Shown here: positions 56,280 through 64,000 of the stretch, piece after piece | Layout of the letters: every line of letters begins with the position of its first letter | How positions within the stretch are numbered: position 1 is the first letter of the stretch | Assembly: GCF_014649035.1 (NCBI RefSeq) | Contig: NZ_BMSG01000011.1 | Location: 124,001 to 188,000 of the forward strand | Direction: 5' to 3' | Source: Streptomyces sindenensis | GTDB taxonomy: Bacteria; Actinomycetota; Actinomycetes; Streptomycetales; Streptomycetaceae | DNA: 64,000 bases | Made by a program: the position numbers and the translations under genes | Notes under the pieces: generated by a model | What the model was told of the DNA's origin: nothing | Database searches by the model: none | Seen by the model: the letters and a program-made list of their open reading frames with translations, nothing else

Positions 56280-57125
56280 GTGAAGGCGTACGACCTGGGG
56301 TTCGGAGAGTCCGCGGACGCGCTGTCGGTCCAGCCCGGCAAGAGCATCGGGATCGATCTGCCCGGCGCCCGCGTCGCCGGATGGTGCGGCGGCCGTGCCC
56401 CCGGTATCGGGCCGGCCTCCTGGCCCCGGAGTCCCGTCACGGGGCTGCCGATGATCCATGTCATCACCCTCGAACTGCCGGAGGACTACCGCCGCAAGGG
56501 CGAGGACCTGGTGGCCGTCTCCTTCTTCCAGGCCGACGACCACGTCGCGGACGACATCGAGGGCGTCGAGGAGTTGCTGGCGGGCACAGCGCCCACCCCG
56601 GAGCAGGCCGCCGATCCGTTCCTCGCCGCGGTGGCCGCGACGGCTGCGGCGCGCCACCCCCGACAGCAGGACCTGGAGGACCTGATCGGCGGCGCGCACG
56701 CGCTCATCCGGCTCACCGCCGAGGAGTTCGCCGCTCCCCGCATCGATCCCCCCGCCGACATCCGGCCGGACGGGCTCGGCGACCGGTACAGCCGCGGCCA
56801 GAACGCCTGGGACGACAGCGCCCCCGAGACCACGGTGTGGATCGGCGAGCGCACCGGCGACCCGAACACCGGCATCGCCCCGGCCGAGGACGGCGAGGGC
56901 GGCTACGTGGAGGCCTGGTCCTCGGACGACAAGGACCTCGAAGCATTCTGGTCCTCCGTCGAAGGCGTCTCGCACCTCGGCGGGACGGTGATGGCCTGCC
57001 AGGCGCTTCCGGAGGGGCTGACCCCGTACGTCTTCGAGCTGGAGGACGGCGTCGGCGGGGTCAACTTCGGCGGCGGCAACGCACAGATCGACCTGGAGTC
57101 GGGCGTCTTCGACTGGGCGCAGTAG
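56280..57125 (+). CDS. Acidic soluble protein of unknown function
   Basis: A 281-residue, strongly acidic protein without signal or membrane segment. Recognisable blocks are ELPEDYRRKGEDLVAVSFFQADDHVADDIEGVEELL, a helical middle, and a C-terminal ETTVWIGERTGDPNTG, ELEDGVGGVNFGGGNAQIDLESGVFDWAQ beta region. No family is recognised. GTG 56280 is preferred because GGGGA lies 7 nt upstream; ATG 56451 would give 224 residues starting MIHVITLELP and cannot be excluded. It is divergent from the gene at 55670. Confidence 0.6.
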   Translation: MKAYDLGFGESADALSVQPGKSIGIDLPGARVAGWCGGRAPGIGPASWPRSPVTGLPMIHVITLELPEDYRRKGEDLVAVSFFQADDHVADDIEGVEELLAGTAPTPEQAADPFLAAVAATAAARHPRQQDLEDLIGGAHALIRLTAEEFAAPRIDPPADIRPDGLGDRYSRGQNAWDDSAPETTVWIGERTGDPNTGIAPAEDGEGGYVEAWSSDDKDLEAFWSSVEGVSHLGGTVMACQALPEGLTPYVFELEDGVGGVNFGGGNAQIDLESGVFDWAQ

Positions 57126-57186
57126 CGGGGCCGAACGACACCGCGCGCCCGATCCCGGTCGCAGCCGGGCTCGGTCTCACCCGGGC

Positions 57187-58635
57187 TCAGTCGCCCCCGC
57201 AGCCACCACAACTCGACCCGCAGCCCGATCCGCAGCCGCCACCACTGCTGTACCTGCCGCTCCCGCCGCTCCCGCTCGACCGGTCCGGCGAAGGCCGCGG
57301 CGGGTTCCTGCGGCGCTCCTCCGCCTCGCGCTTCGCCCGCTCGCTCGCCGCCCGGTCCCGCTCCGCCTGCTCCCGGGCCTCGCGGAGCCGTTCGCGCCGG
57401 CGGGCGGCGCCGTCGACCGGTTTCCAGACGCCCAGCCCGTGGTGGCGGTCCGGCCGGAGGAGGACCGTGGTCACGGCCGCGTACATCCGGCCCATCTCCT
57501 GGTGGCGGTGGTACTCGGCGCAGGCGTATTCGAGGACGACCTCGTCGCCCTCCGTCGGCGTGCCGTACAGGATCGCCTCGAAGGGCTCCCGCCGCGGGTC
57601 GATGTCGTGGTGCCCGTTCCCCTCCGCGTACACGGAACCGCTGCCCAGGAGCCGCGTCCGGGTACGGGTGTCGCGGCCCCGGGGAACGTACGGGAGCAGT
57701 GGGGGCGCCGAGGGCGTGCGGGCGTCCGGGTACACCCAGTGGCGTCCGTCCGCGCCGGTGCGTACGCCCACGATCAGGGCCGGCTGGTCCTCCTCGTGGA
57801 GCCGCCGCGCCGCCCGGTAGGCGAGCTGGCCCCAGCCGGCGAAGGTCGTACCGGCCACGAGAAGCACCAGGCAGACGCGCTGCTGCCCGATGGCGTCGTA
57901 CCCGACACCGCCCGAGGTCAGGTCCTCGACCAGGCCGTCGGTCAGGATCGCGAGGCCGGCCAGGCAGAGCACCAGCCCGAGGTAGACCTGCGCGTGGCCG
58001 CGGTGGCCGTCCGACTCCGGGACGCCCCTGGGCGGCGGGAAGCGGCGCTCCCCGGCCGCGGCGAGGGCCAGCGCCCGCTGCCGTCGGCGGGCCCGCAGCC
58101 GCAGGCCGCCTCCGGTGGCCGAGAGGGCGCAGACGGCGAGGACGACGAGGTACCCGGCGGTCGCCGAGCGGTCGATGTCGCCGGTCCGGGCCGCCAGCAG
58201 GGCCGCCTCCACCGCGACGAACAGCGCCGCCGGGAGGACCGCGACCGGAACGTACCGGTACCAGAGCGGCAGGGCCGTCAGCAGGACCACGCCCGGATAC
58301 CTCAGCCAGTCCGTGCCGCCCCCGAGCCCGTCGCGCCACGCCCCGGACGCGGACGAGAGCCCGAAGAGCAGGACGTACGCCGTCACCACCAGGACGGCCA
58401 GGAGCCAGCCGCCCAGGACGGGGGCCAGGACGGCCGGGACCCCCGCCTTGCGCCACTCTCCTGCGTCGGCGACGGACCAGGCGGCGATGGAACCTCCGGA
58501 CACGGACCTGGTGGTGCTGCCGTCCCCGCCCACCGACCAGGCCGGGACGCCCCCTTCGGGCAGGGCTCCGGGCGGCAGGTACTTGATGTGATGCACCCTC
58601 TGCGGCCGATCGTGGCCCGATATACCTGTGAACAT
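57187..58635 (-). CDS. Membrane protein with Gly/Cys-rich tail
   Basis: A 482-residue protein with about seven hydrophobic segments between residues 60 and 300, a soluble region with TRTRLLGSGSVYAEGN and GDEVVLEYACAEYHRHQEMGRMYAAV, a charged coiled coil (REAREQAERDRAASERAKREAEERR), and a terminal Ser/Gly/Cys tail, CGSGCGSSCGGCGGD. The tail could bind metal or be modified. ATG 58635 has GGGG just upstream; the longer open frame contains no protein-like sequence. The function is unknown. Confidence 0.7.
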   Translation of the reverse strand: MFTGISGHDRPQRVHHIKYLPPGALPEGGVPAWSVGGDGSTTRSVSGGSIAAWSVADAGEWRKAGVPAVLAPVLGGWLLAVLVVTAYVLLFGLSSASGAWRDGLGGGTDWLRYPGVVLLTALPLWYRYVPVAVLPAALFVAVEAALLAARTGDIDRSATAGYLVVLAVCALSATGGGLRLRARRRQRALALAAAGERRFPPPRGVPESDGHRGHAQVYLGLVLCLAGLAILTDGLVEDLTSGGVGYDAIGQQRVCLVLLVAGTTFAGWGQLAYRAARRLHEEDQPALIVGVRTGADGRHWVYPDARTPSAPPLLPYVPRGRDTRTRTRLLGSGSVYAEGNGHHDIDPRREPFEAILYGTPTEGDEVVLEYACAEYHRHQEMGRMYAAVTTVLLRPDRHHGLGVWKPVDGAARRRERLREAREQAERDRAASERAKREAEERRRNPPRPSPDRSSGSGGSGRYSSGGGCGSGCGSSCGGCGGD

Positions 58636-58910
58636 CCCCGTACGCCCCCCGACGTCCGCTCCCCCATGCGTTCCCGGCCAGTCTTCCCCCTGCGGTCCCC
58701 GCACACACAGGTCGCGGTCCCGTTCCGCGCAGGCCACGGTCCCGGGCCGCACACACCCCACCAGAGAGCGCTTTCCAGCCAAGCATTCCGGTCCGGTAAC
58801 AACCCTCTCACCGCCTGCCCCAGTCCTTTAGGGTTCCTCACAGTTGCCCCTTGAACATGTTCAGACCCTTGAGCATGTCCGGGGGGCCTCCTGGGGAGGG
58901 GGACTGCGAG

Positions 58911-60548
58911 ATGCGCAGTGGAGCGAAGGTCGCCGTCGTCGGCGGTGCGTTCGTGCTGGTGGCCGGCGGGATCGGCTACGGGGCGTACAACGTGCTCGGG
59001 GACACGGGCGATGGGGGCGGCGGTACGCAGAGCGCGTCCCAGTCGTCGAAGGTGAAGACGGGGCCGCCGAGCGCGGAGGAGATAACGGAGACGTCGAAGG
59101 GCTTCTTCGACGCGTGGGCGGCCGGGGACGCGGCGGCCGCGGCGCTCCTGACCAACAACGAGGCGGGTGCGGAACCGGTGCTCGCCTCGTACGGCGAGGA
59201 CGCCCACATCGGCAAGGTGAAGATCACCCCGGGCCCGGCCGTCGGCACGAAGGTCCCGTACACGGTCAGGGCGACCGTCGCGTACGAGGGGAAGTCGAAG
59301 CCCCTGTCGTACGCCTCGGAGCTGACGGTCGTGCGCGGCCTGACGACGGGCAAGGCGCTCGTGGACTGGGAACCGACCGTCGTGCACCCGCAGTTGACAG
59401 AGGGCGCGACACTGAAGACGGGCGAGTCCTCGACGCCGGCGATCGAGGCCGTCGACCGCAACGGCACGGTGCTGACGAAGGAGAAGTACCCCTCGCTGGG
59501 GCCGATCCTGGACACCCTGCGCCAGAAGTACGGGGAGACGTCGGGCGGTTCGGCCGGCATCGAGACCTGGATCGAGCCCGCCGACGCGTCCCAGCCGGAC
59601 GTCAACCTGCTGACCTTGTCCCAGGGCAAGCCGGGCAAGGTCCAGACGACACTGGACGCGAACGCGCAGGCGGCGGCCGAGCGGGCGGTGAAGAAGTTCT
59701 CGGAGGCGTCGGTGGTCGCGGTGAAGCCGTCCACCGGGGCGATCCGCGCGGTGGCCAACAACCCGGTGACCGAGTTCAACGTGGCGCTCCAGGGCAAGCA
59801 GGCGCCCGGCTCGACGCTGAAGATCATGACAGCGGCGATGCTGCTGGAGAAGGGCCTCGTCACGGCGAACGGGGCGGTGGAGTGCCCCAAGGACGCGCTG
59901 TGGCAAGGCCGTTCCTTCCACAACCTGGACCACTTCGACCTGCCGGACGGCAGCACGTTCACCCAGAGCTTTGCCCAGTCCTGCAACACCGCCTTCATCA
60001 AGCTGATCGACGACACGAAGGACGAGGCCGCCCTCCCCAAGATCGCCCGGGACGTGTTCGGGATCGGCCTGAACTGGCAGACCGGTGTGGTCACCACGGA
60101 CGGCAGCGTGCCGGAGGAGGTGGGCGGCGAGGCGGCCGCCCAGTACATCGGACAGGGCACGGTCCAGATGAACGTCCTCAACATGGCGTCCATCACCGCG
60201 ACGGCCCGCACCGGCACCTTCCGTCAGCCGGTCATCGTCCCGCAGTCCCTGGACAACCGGGAGCTGGCGACGGCCTCGCGCTCGCTGTCCCCCTCTGTCG
60301 TCCAGCAGCTGAACACGATGATGCGCGCCACGGCCGCCTGGGGCACCGGCGCGAAGGCCATGGCAGGCGTCGGTGGCGACAAGGGCGCCAAGACCGGTTC
60401 GGCAGAGGTCGACGGGCAGGACACCTCCAACAGCTGGTTCACCGGCTTCAGCAACGACCTCGCCGCGGCGGCGGTTGTCCAGACCGGCGGCCACGGCGGC
60501 GACGCGGCGGGCCCGGTCGTGGCGGAGGTGCTGAAGACGGGCGGGTGA
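58911..60548 (+). CDS. Penicillin-binding protein, class B-like transpeptidase with MecA-type N domain
   Basis: A 545-residue wall transpeptidase. One membrane segment (about 6-25), an NTF2-like domain as in MecA (residues about 60-170), a dimerisation region, and the transpeptidase domain with PGSTLKIM (SxxK), QSCNTAF (SxN written SCN) and GAKTGSAE (KTG). Streptomyces carry several such PBPs for apical or sporulation wall growth. ATG 58911 has GGAGGGGG 9 nt upstream; in-frame ATGs at 58851 and 58857 lack one. It is transcribed away from the preceding membrane-protein gene. Confidence 0.9.
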   Translation: MRSGAKVAVVGGAFVLVAGGIGYGAYNVLGDTGDGGGGTQSASQSSKVKTGPPSAEEITETSKGFFDAWAAGDAAAAALLTNNEAGAEPVLASYGEDAHIGKVKITPGPAVGTKVPYTVRATVAYEGKSKPLSYASELTVVRGLTTGKALVDWEPTVVHPQLTEGATLKTGESSTPAIEAVDRNGTVLTKEKYPSLGPILDTLRQKYGETSGGSAGIETWIEPADASQPDVNLLTLSQGKPGKVQTTLDANAQAAAERAVKKFSEASVVAVKPSTGAIRAVANNPVTEFNVALQGKQAPGSTLKIMTAAMLLEKGLVTANGAVECPKDALWQGRSFHNLDHFDLPDGSTFTQSFAQSCNTAFIKLIDDTKDEAALPKIARDVFGIGLNWQTGVVTTDGSVPEEVGGEAAAQYIGQGTVQMNVLNMASITATARTGTFRQPVIVPQSLDNRELATASRSLSPSVVQQLNTMMRATAAWGTGAKAMAGVGGDKGAKTGSAEVDGQDTSNSWFTGFSNDLAAAAVVQTGGHGGDAAGPVVAEVLKTGG

Positions 60549-60561
60549 GCCCGCTCCCGGG

Positions 60562-61767
60562 TCATCCGGGTTTCGCGGCGGCCCCTCCCCCCGAACGGGC
60601 GGCGTCGTCGGACAACATGCCCCCGGGCACGCCCGGTTCGGGCAGGGTGCGGAAGAACAACCAGCTCAGCGCGGGCATCAGCACGAGGGGCGCCAGGGCG
60701 GTCCGCAGGGACGTGGCGTCGGCGAGCGCCCCGATGGCGGGGCCGGCCAGGCCGCCGATGCTCACCGTCAGTCCGAGGGTGATCCCGCTGGCGGTGCCGA
60801 CCCGGGACGGCAGGTAGTCCTGGCCCAGCGTGACCTGGAGGGAGAAGGGCACGTACAGGCCCGCCGAGGTCAGCGCGACGAAGAGGTAGACGGCCGGGCC
60901 CGGCACCCACACCACGCCCGCCACGGCCACGGCCGCGACCAGGTAGGACCGGCGCGCGACGGTCACCCGGTCCCAGCGGGCGGCCAGCGACCCGCCCAGC
61001 ACCGAGCCGACCGTGCTGCCGAGGTAGAGCACGGTCAGTGCGGCGGTGCCCGTGACCATGCTGCCGCCGAGGCGCTGGCGTACGTACAGCGAGACGAAGG
61101 TGCTCAGGCCGATGAACGCGATCGACCGGAAGACCACGGCCAGGGAGAGCTTCACGAAGGAGGCGACGTCGTCGTTCCCGGGCGGCGGCGGTGTCGTACG
61201 GGACCCGTCGGCGGCCTGCCGCTCCTGGAGGGCTCGCACCACGGGCAGGCACATCGCGGCCCCCGCGAGGGCCGGCAGGACGAGCAGGGGCGTCCAGCGC
61301 AGCCCTCCCGTGGCCACCACGGCAGCGACCATGAGCGGGGCCAGGGCGAAGCCGATCGTGCCGCCCATGGAGAACCAGCCCATCGCCCGGTGGCTGCCTT
61401 GGGCGGCGATACGGGCGACTCGGGCGGATTCGGGATGGTAAGCGGCGACACCGATCCCCGAGAGGGCGACGAACGCGAGGGTGAGCGGGTAAGAGCCGCT
61501 CAGACCGCTCAGCGCGATCCCGGCACCGCCCAGCAGGGTGCTGACCGGCAGCAGCCAGGGCATCGCCCACCGGTCGGTGAGCACCCCGAACACCGGCTGC
61601 GCCACCGACGACAGCAGCGAGGCGGCCAGCACGATGCCCGAGGCGACCGCGAGGGAGTAGGCGCGCTCGGCGATGAAGAACGGCACCAGGGCCGCGACGC
61701 AGCCTTGGTAGACATCGACGCAGGCGTGGCCCACGGACAGCAGGACGATCGGCGTGTTTCTTCGCAT
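60562..61767 (-). CDS. MFS transporter, fosmidomycin-resistance (Fsr)-like
   Basis: A 401-residue major facilitator with twelve predicted membrane segments. The TM1 GHACVDVYQGCVAALVPFF and GVAAYHPESARVA segments are typical of Fsr-type exporters, which expel fosmidomycin and related small molecules. The actual substrate is unknown. ATG 61767 has GGAG about 9 nt upstream; GTG 61791 is possible. It is divergent from an AraC regulator across 51 bp, so the pair is probably a regulator and its target. Confidence 0.88.
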   Translation of the reverse strand: MRRNTPIVLLSVGHACVDVYQGCVAALVPFFIAERAYSLAVASGIVLAASLLSSVAQPVFGVLTDRWAMPWLLPVSTLLGGAGIALSGLSGSYPLTLAFVALSGIGVAAYHPESARVARIAAQGSHRAMGWFSMGGTIGFALAPLMVAAVVATGGLRWTPLLVLPALAGAAMCLPVVRALQERQAADGSRTTPPPPGNDDVASFVKLSLAVVFRSIAFIGLSTFVSLYVRQRLGGSMVTGTAALTVLYLGSTVGSVLGGSLAARWDRVTVARRSYLVAAVAVAGVVWVPGPAVYLFVALTSAGLYVPFSLQVTLGQDYLPSRVGTASGITLGLTVSIGGLAGPAIGALADATSLRTALAPLVLMPALSWLFFRTLPEPGVPGGMLSDDAARSGGGAAAKPG

Positions 61768-61818
61768 CCGGCCATGCTCCGGCCGGGGCACCCTGGCGCG
61801 CTTTCATTAAGCTGCCAC

Positions 61819-62640
61819 ATGATGACGGACATCCGCCACGATCCCGTGGCCCCGACCCGCACACGCCGGCTGGCCCCCGGCGGCGTGATCGACGCCCACC
61901 GTCACGACGACCACCAGATCGTCTACGCGGGCCGGGGCGTTCTGACCGTCACGACGGACGCGGGCTCCTGGGTCGCGCCGGGCACCCGCGCGATCTGGGT
62001 CCCGGCCGGGGTCGTCCACGCGCACCGGGCGTACGGCGAACTCGATCTGCACCTGGTCGGCCTGCCCGTCACCGAGAATCCGCTCGGCCTCGACGCACCG
62101 ACCGTGCTGGCCGTCAGCCCCCTGCTGCGCGAACTGCTCATCGCCTGCACCCGCGCCGAGGCCGGCGGCGAGAGCCCCGAGCGGGCCCGCCTGCGCGCGG
62201 TACTCCTCGACCAGCTGCGCGCGTCGGACACCCAACAGCCGCTGCACCTGCCCACACCCGCCACCCCACTGCTGCGCGCCCTGTGCGACATCTTTCGGGC
62301 CGACCCCGGCGACCGCCGTACGCTCGCCGAACTCGGCCGCCAGGTGGGGGCGAGCGACCGGACCCTGTCCCGGCTGTTCCGCAGCGACCTCGGCATGACG
62401 TTCCCGCAGTGGCGTACGCAGCTGCGCCTCCACCACGCCCTGATCCTGCTGACCGGGCGGACGCCGGTGACGGCGGTGGCGCACCGGTGCGGCTGGTCGT
62501 CGACGAGCGCCTTCATCGAGGTCTTCCGCCGTACGTTCGGCCACACCCCGGGCTCGCATCCGGCGGGCCGAGAGGGGCGGGCCGACGCTCCGGAACCCCC
62601 TCGCGTGCATCGTGCACGGACCGCTAGCGTGCAGCCATGA
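61819..62640 (+). CDS. AraC-family regulator with cupin domain
   Basis: A 273-residue regulator. The N-terminal cupin has VIDAHRHDDHQIVYAGRG and TRAIWVPAGVVHAHRAYG; the C-terminal HTH pair is TLAELGRQVGASDRTLSRLFRSDLGMTFPQWRTQLRL and VTAVAHRCGWSSTSAFIEVFRRTFGHTPG. It probably controls the divergent Fsr-like exporter and itself. ATG 61819 is followed by a second ATG. Its stop overlaps the YbaK-like start (ATGA). Confidence 0.9.
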   Translation: MMTDIRHDPVAPTRTRRLAPGGVIDAHRHDDHQIVYAGRGVLTVTTDAGSWVAPGTRAIWVPAGVVHAHRAYGELDLHLVGLPVTENPLGLDAPTVLAVSPLLRELLIACTRAEAGGESPERARLRAVLLDQLRASDTQQPLHLPTPATPLLRALCDIFRADPGDRRTLAELGRQVGASDRTLSRLFRSDLGMTFPQWRTQLRLHHALILLTGRTPVTAVAHRCGWSSTSAFIEVFRRTFGHTPGSHPAGREGRADAPEPPRVHRARTASVQP

Positions 62641-63146
62641 GCACACCCGAACCCGCAGGGACCGCACACGTCTCCCCCGCCCACCCCCGGTTCGCCGAGG
62701 CGCTGGCCGAGCTGGGCCTCCAGGTCGGGGTACGCCGCTTCCCCGACGCGACCAGGACCGCCGCCGAGGCCGCGGCGGCGGTCGGCTGCGAGCTGAGCGA
62801 GATCGTCAAGTCGCTGGTCTTCACGGCGGACGGCGTGCCGGTGCTGGTTCTGATGGACGGGTCGTCCCGGGTGGACGTCGAGCTGGTACGCCGCGAACTC
62901 GGCGCCCAGAAGGTGGCGCGGGCGAACGCGAACCTGGTCCGGGAGACGACGGGCTACGCGATCGGTGGCGTACCCCCCTTCGGCCACGCCACGAAGACCC
63001 GCGTCCTGGCCGACCGGCGCCTCCTGGACCACGCGGTGGTGTGGGCGGCGGCGGGCACCCCGCACACGGTGTTCCCGCTGGACCCGAAAACGCTGATCGC
63101 CCACGCGGGCGCGACCGTCGTGGATGTGCGCGAGCCCGGCGAGTGA
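62637..63146 (+). CDS. YbaK/EbsC-family aminoacyl-tRNA deacylase
   Basis: A 169-residue protein of the INS superfamily. CELSEIVKSLVFTADGVPVLVLM holds the catalytic Lys, followed by ARANANLVRETTGYAIGGVPPFGHATKTRVLADRRLL with the conserved GGxxPxGH. YbaK-type proteins clear mischarged tRNA in trans (for example Cys-tRNA-Pro). Which tRNA is used here is unknown. It overlaps the AraC gene and the EamA gene by 4 nt each. Confidence 0.88.
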   Translation: MSTPEPAGTAHVSPAHPRFAEALAELGLQVGVRRFPDATRTAAEAAAAVGCELSEIVKSLVFTADGVPVLVLMDGSSRVDVELVRRELGAQKVARANANLVRETTGYAIGGVPPFGHATKTRVLADRRLLDHAVVWAAAGTPHTVFPLDPKTLIAHAGATVVDVREPGE

Positions 63147-63994
63147 CCCCGCTGGTCGCCCTCGCGGTGCTCATAGCCGCGGTCACGCACGCCAGTTGGA
63201 ACGCCATCGCCCACGCGATCAAGGACCAGCTGCTCTCGTTCACGCTGATCTCCGGCGGCGGTCTGCTGATCGGTGCGGCGATGGCGCTGTTCGCCCCGCT
63301 CCCGGCGGCGGCCGCCTGGCCGTACCTCCTGGTCTCGGCCGCGCTGCACGTGGCGTACATGATGCTGCTGATGCGCTCGTTCACACTGGGCGACTTCGGC
63401 CAGATGTACCCGATCGCCCGGGGCACGGCCCCGTTGGTGGTGACGGTCCTGGCGGCGGTGTTCGTGGGCGAGCGCCCGGACGCCTGGGCCACGACGGGCG
63501 TGGCGGTGGCCTCGGCCGGCCTGGTCGGCCTGGCCCTGTGGGGCATCCGGGGTTCCGGGAAGCGTCCGCACTGGCCGGCGATCGTGGCGGCCCTCGGCAC
63601 GGGCCTGGCCATCGCGGGCTACACGACGGTGGACGGCGTCGGCGTCCGCACCTCGGGCACTCCGCTGGGTTACGTCGCGTGGCTGATGATCCTGGAGGGC
63701 CTGGCGATCCCGGCGTACGCGTACTACCGCCGCCGCGCCGAACTGCCCGCCCAGCTACGCCCGTTCGCGGCACGCGGCCTGCTGGGCGCGGCCCTGTCGG
63801 TGGTCGCGTACGGCCTGGTGCTCTGGGCCCAGACGAGGGCCCCGCTCGCCCCGATCGCGGCGCTGCGCGAGTCGTCGATCATCGTGGGAGCGGCGATCGG
63901 CACCCTGTTCTTCAAGGAGCGTTTCGGGGCTCCGAGGATCGCGGCGGCGGGGCTGATGGTGGTGGGCATCGGGCTGATGCTGCACACGAGTTGA
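63143..63994 (+). CDS. EamA-family (DMT) transporter
   Basis: A 283-residue protein with ten hydrophobic segments arranged as two EamA repeats (first ends near GLALWGIRGSG; second ends GAPRIAAAGLMVVGIGLML). The family exports amino acids and metabolites; the substrate is unknown. GTG 63143 overlaps the YbaK-like stop (GTGA). The gene ends 6 bp before the window does. Confidence 0.87.
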   Translation: MTPLVALAVLIAAVTHASWNAIAHAIKDQLLSFTLISGGGLLIGAAMALFAPLPAAAAWPYLLVSAALHVAYMMLLMRSFTLGDFGQMYPIARGTAPLVVTVLAAVFVGERPDAWATTGVAVASAGLVGLALWGIRGSGKRPHWPAIVAALGTGLAIAGYTTVDGVGVRTSGTPLGYVAWLMILEGLAIPAYAYYRRRAELPAQLRPFAARGLLGAALSVVAYGLVLWAQTRAPLAPIAALRESSIIVGAAIGTLFFKERFGAPRIAAAGLMVVGIGLMLHTS

Positions 63995-64000
63995 TGCCCC

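Overview
The window is Streptomyces-like chromosome: very high GC with strongly GC3-biased codons, many GTG starts, 4-nt stop/start overlaps, and a gene order (tRNA-Gln, glmU, prs, rplY/ctc, pth; ppc; tam/tamR; galTEK; ispE, rsmA, rpfB, tatD; rsmI, pmt) that I know from the Streptomyces core. There is no phage, plasmid or large insertion sequence; the only mobile-looking piece is a 131-bp inverted-repeat element near 18.1 kb.

Layout. 0-3.1 kb: the end of a CYP157-like P450, a second complete P450 on the other strand, and a DivIVA/Scy-like coiled-coil protein. 3.3-8.2 kb: a polymorphic-toxin-type island of two proteins that each fuse an enzymatic domain to a SUKH immunity domain (WHH nuclease-SUKH; Imm35-like/collagen-like/deaminase/SUKH-4), divergent from a YwqJ-like deaminase with a SUKH-3 partner. 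8.2-10 kb: an intergenic repeat cluster and an orphan NarL-type kinase. 10.1-15 kb: tRNA-Gln, glmU, prs, rplY and pth, then a small membrane protein. 15-20 kb: ppc, the MITE-like element, and a fatty-acid desaturase coupled to a TetR regulator. 20-24 kb: Uma2 protein, VOC protein, trans-aconitate methyltransferase (tam) divergent from tamR with three phased operator palindromes, a LuxR response regulator and a GNAT protein. 24-29.6 kb: galT-galE-galK divergent from an SSS symporter and its small membrane partner. 29.6-36.6 kb: a degenerate-receiver LuxR regulator and three tandem, membrane-anchored PQQ-like beta-propeller paralogues. 36.6-41.9 kb: an ABC-F ATPase, a two-component pair, and a secreted two-cysteine cationic protein followed by a small membrane protein. 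42-48.2 kb: an acyltransferase, then rpfB-rsmA-ispE, tatD and a zinc-ribbon protein. 48.6-52.6 kb: a five-gene, tightly coupled operon starting with a 58-residue peptide, with two paralogous helical proteins and a serine hydrolase. 52.7-64 kb: rsmI, protein O-mannosyltransferase, membrane proteins, a penicillin-binding protein, an Fsr-like MFS exporter divergent from an AraC regulator, a YbaK-like deacylase and an EamA transporter.

Together the genes are mainly envelope precursor and nucleotide supply (glmU, prs), anaplerosis and its control (ppc, tam/tamR), galactose use, isoprenoid and ribosome maturation (ispE, rsmA, rsmI, pth, rplY), and cell-wall or surface biology (rpfB, PBP, pmt). The accessory material most worth following is the 48.6-52.6 kb peptide operon, the SUKH/deaminase/nuclease island, the secreted cationic protein at 40.9 kb, and the fourfold duplication of the ispE translation start.
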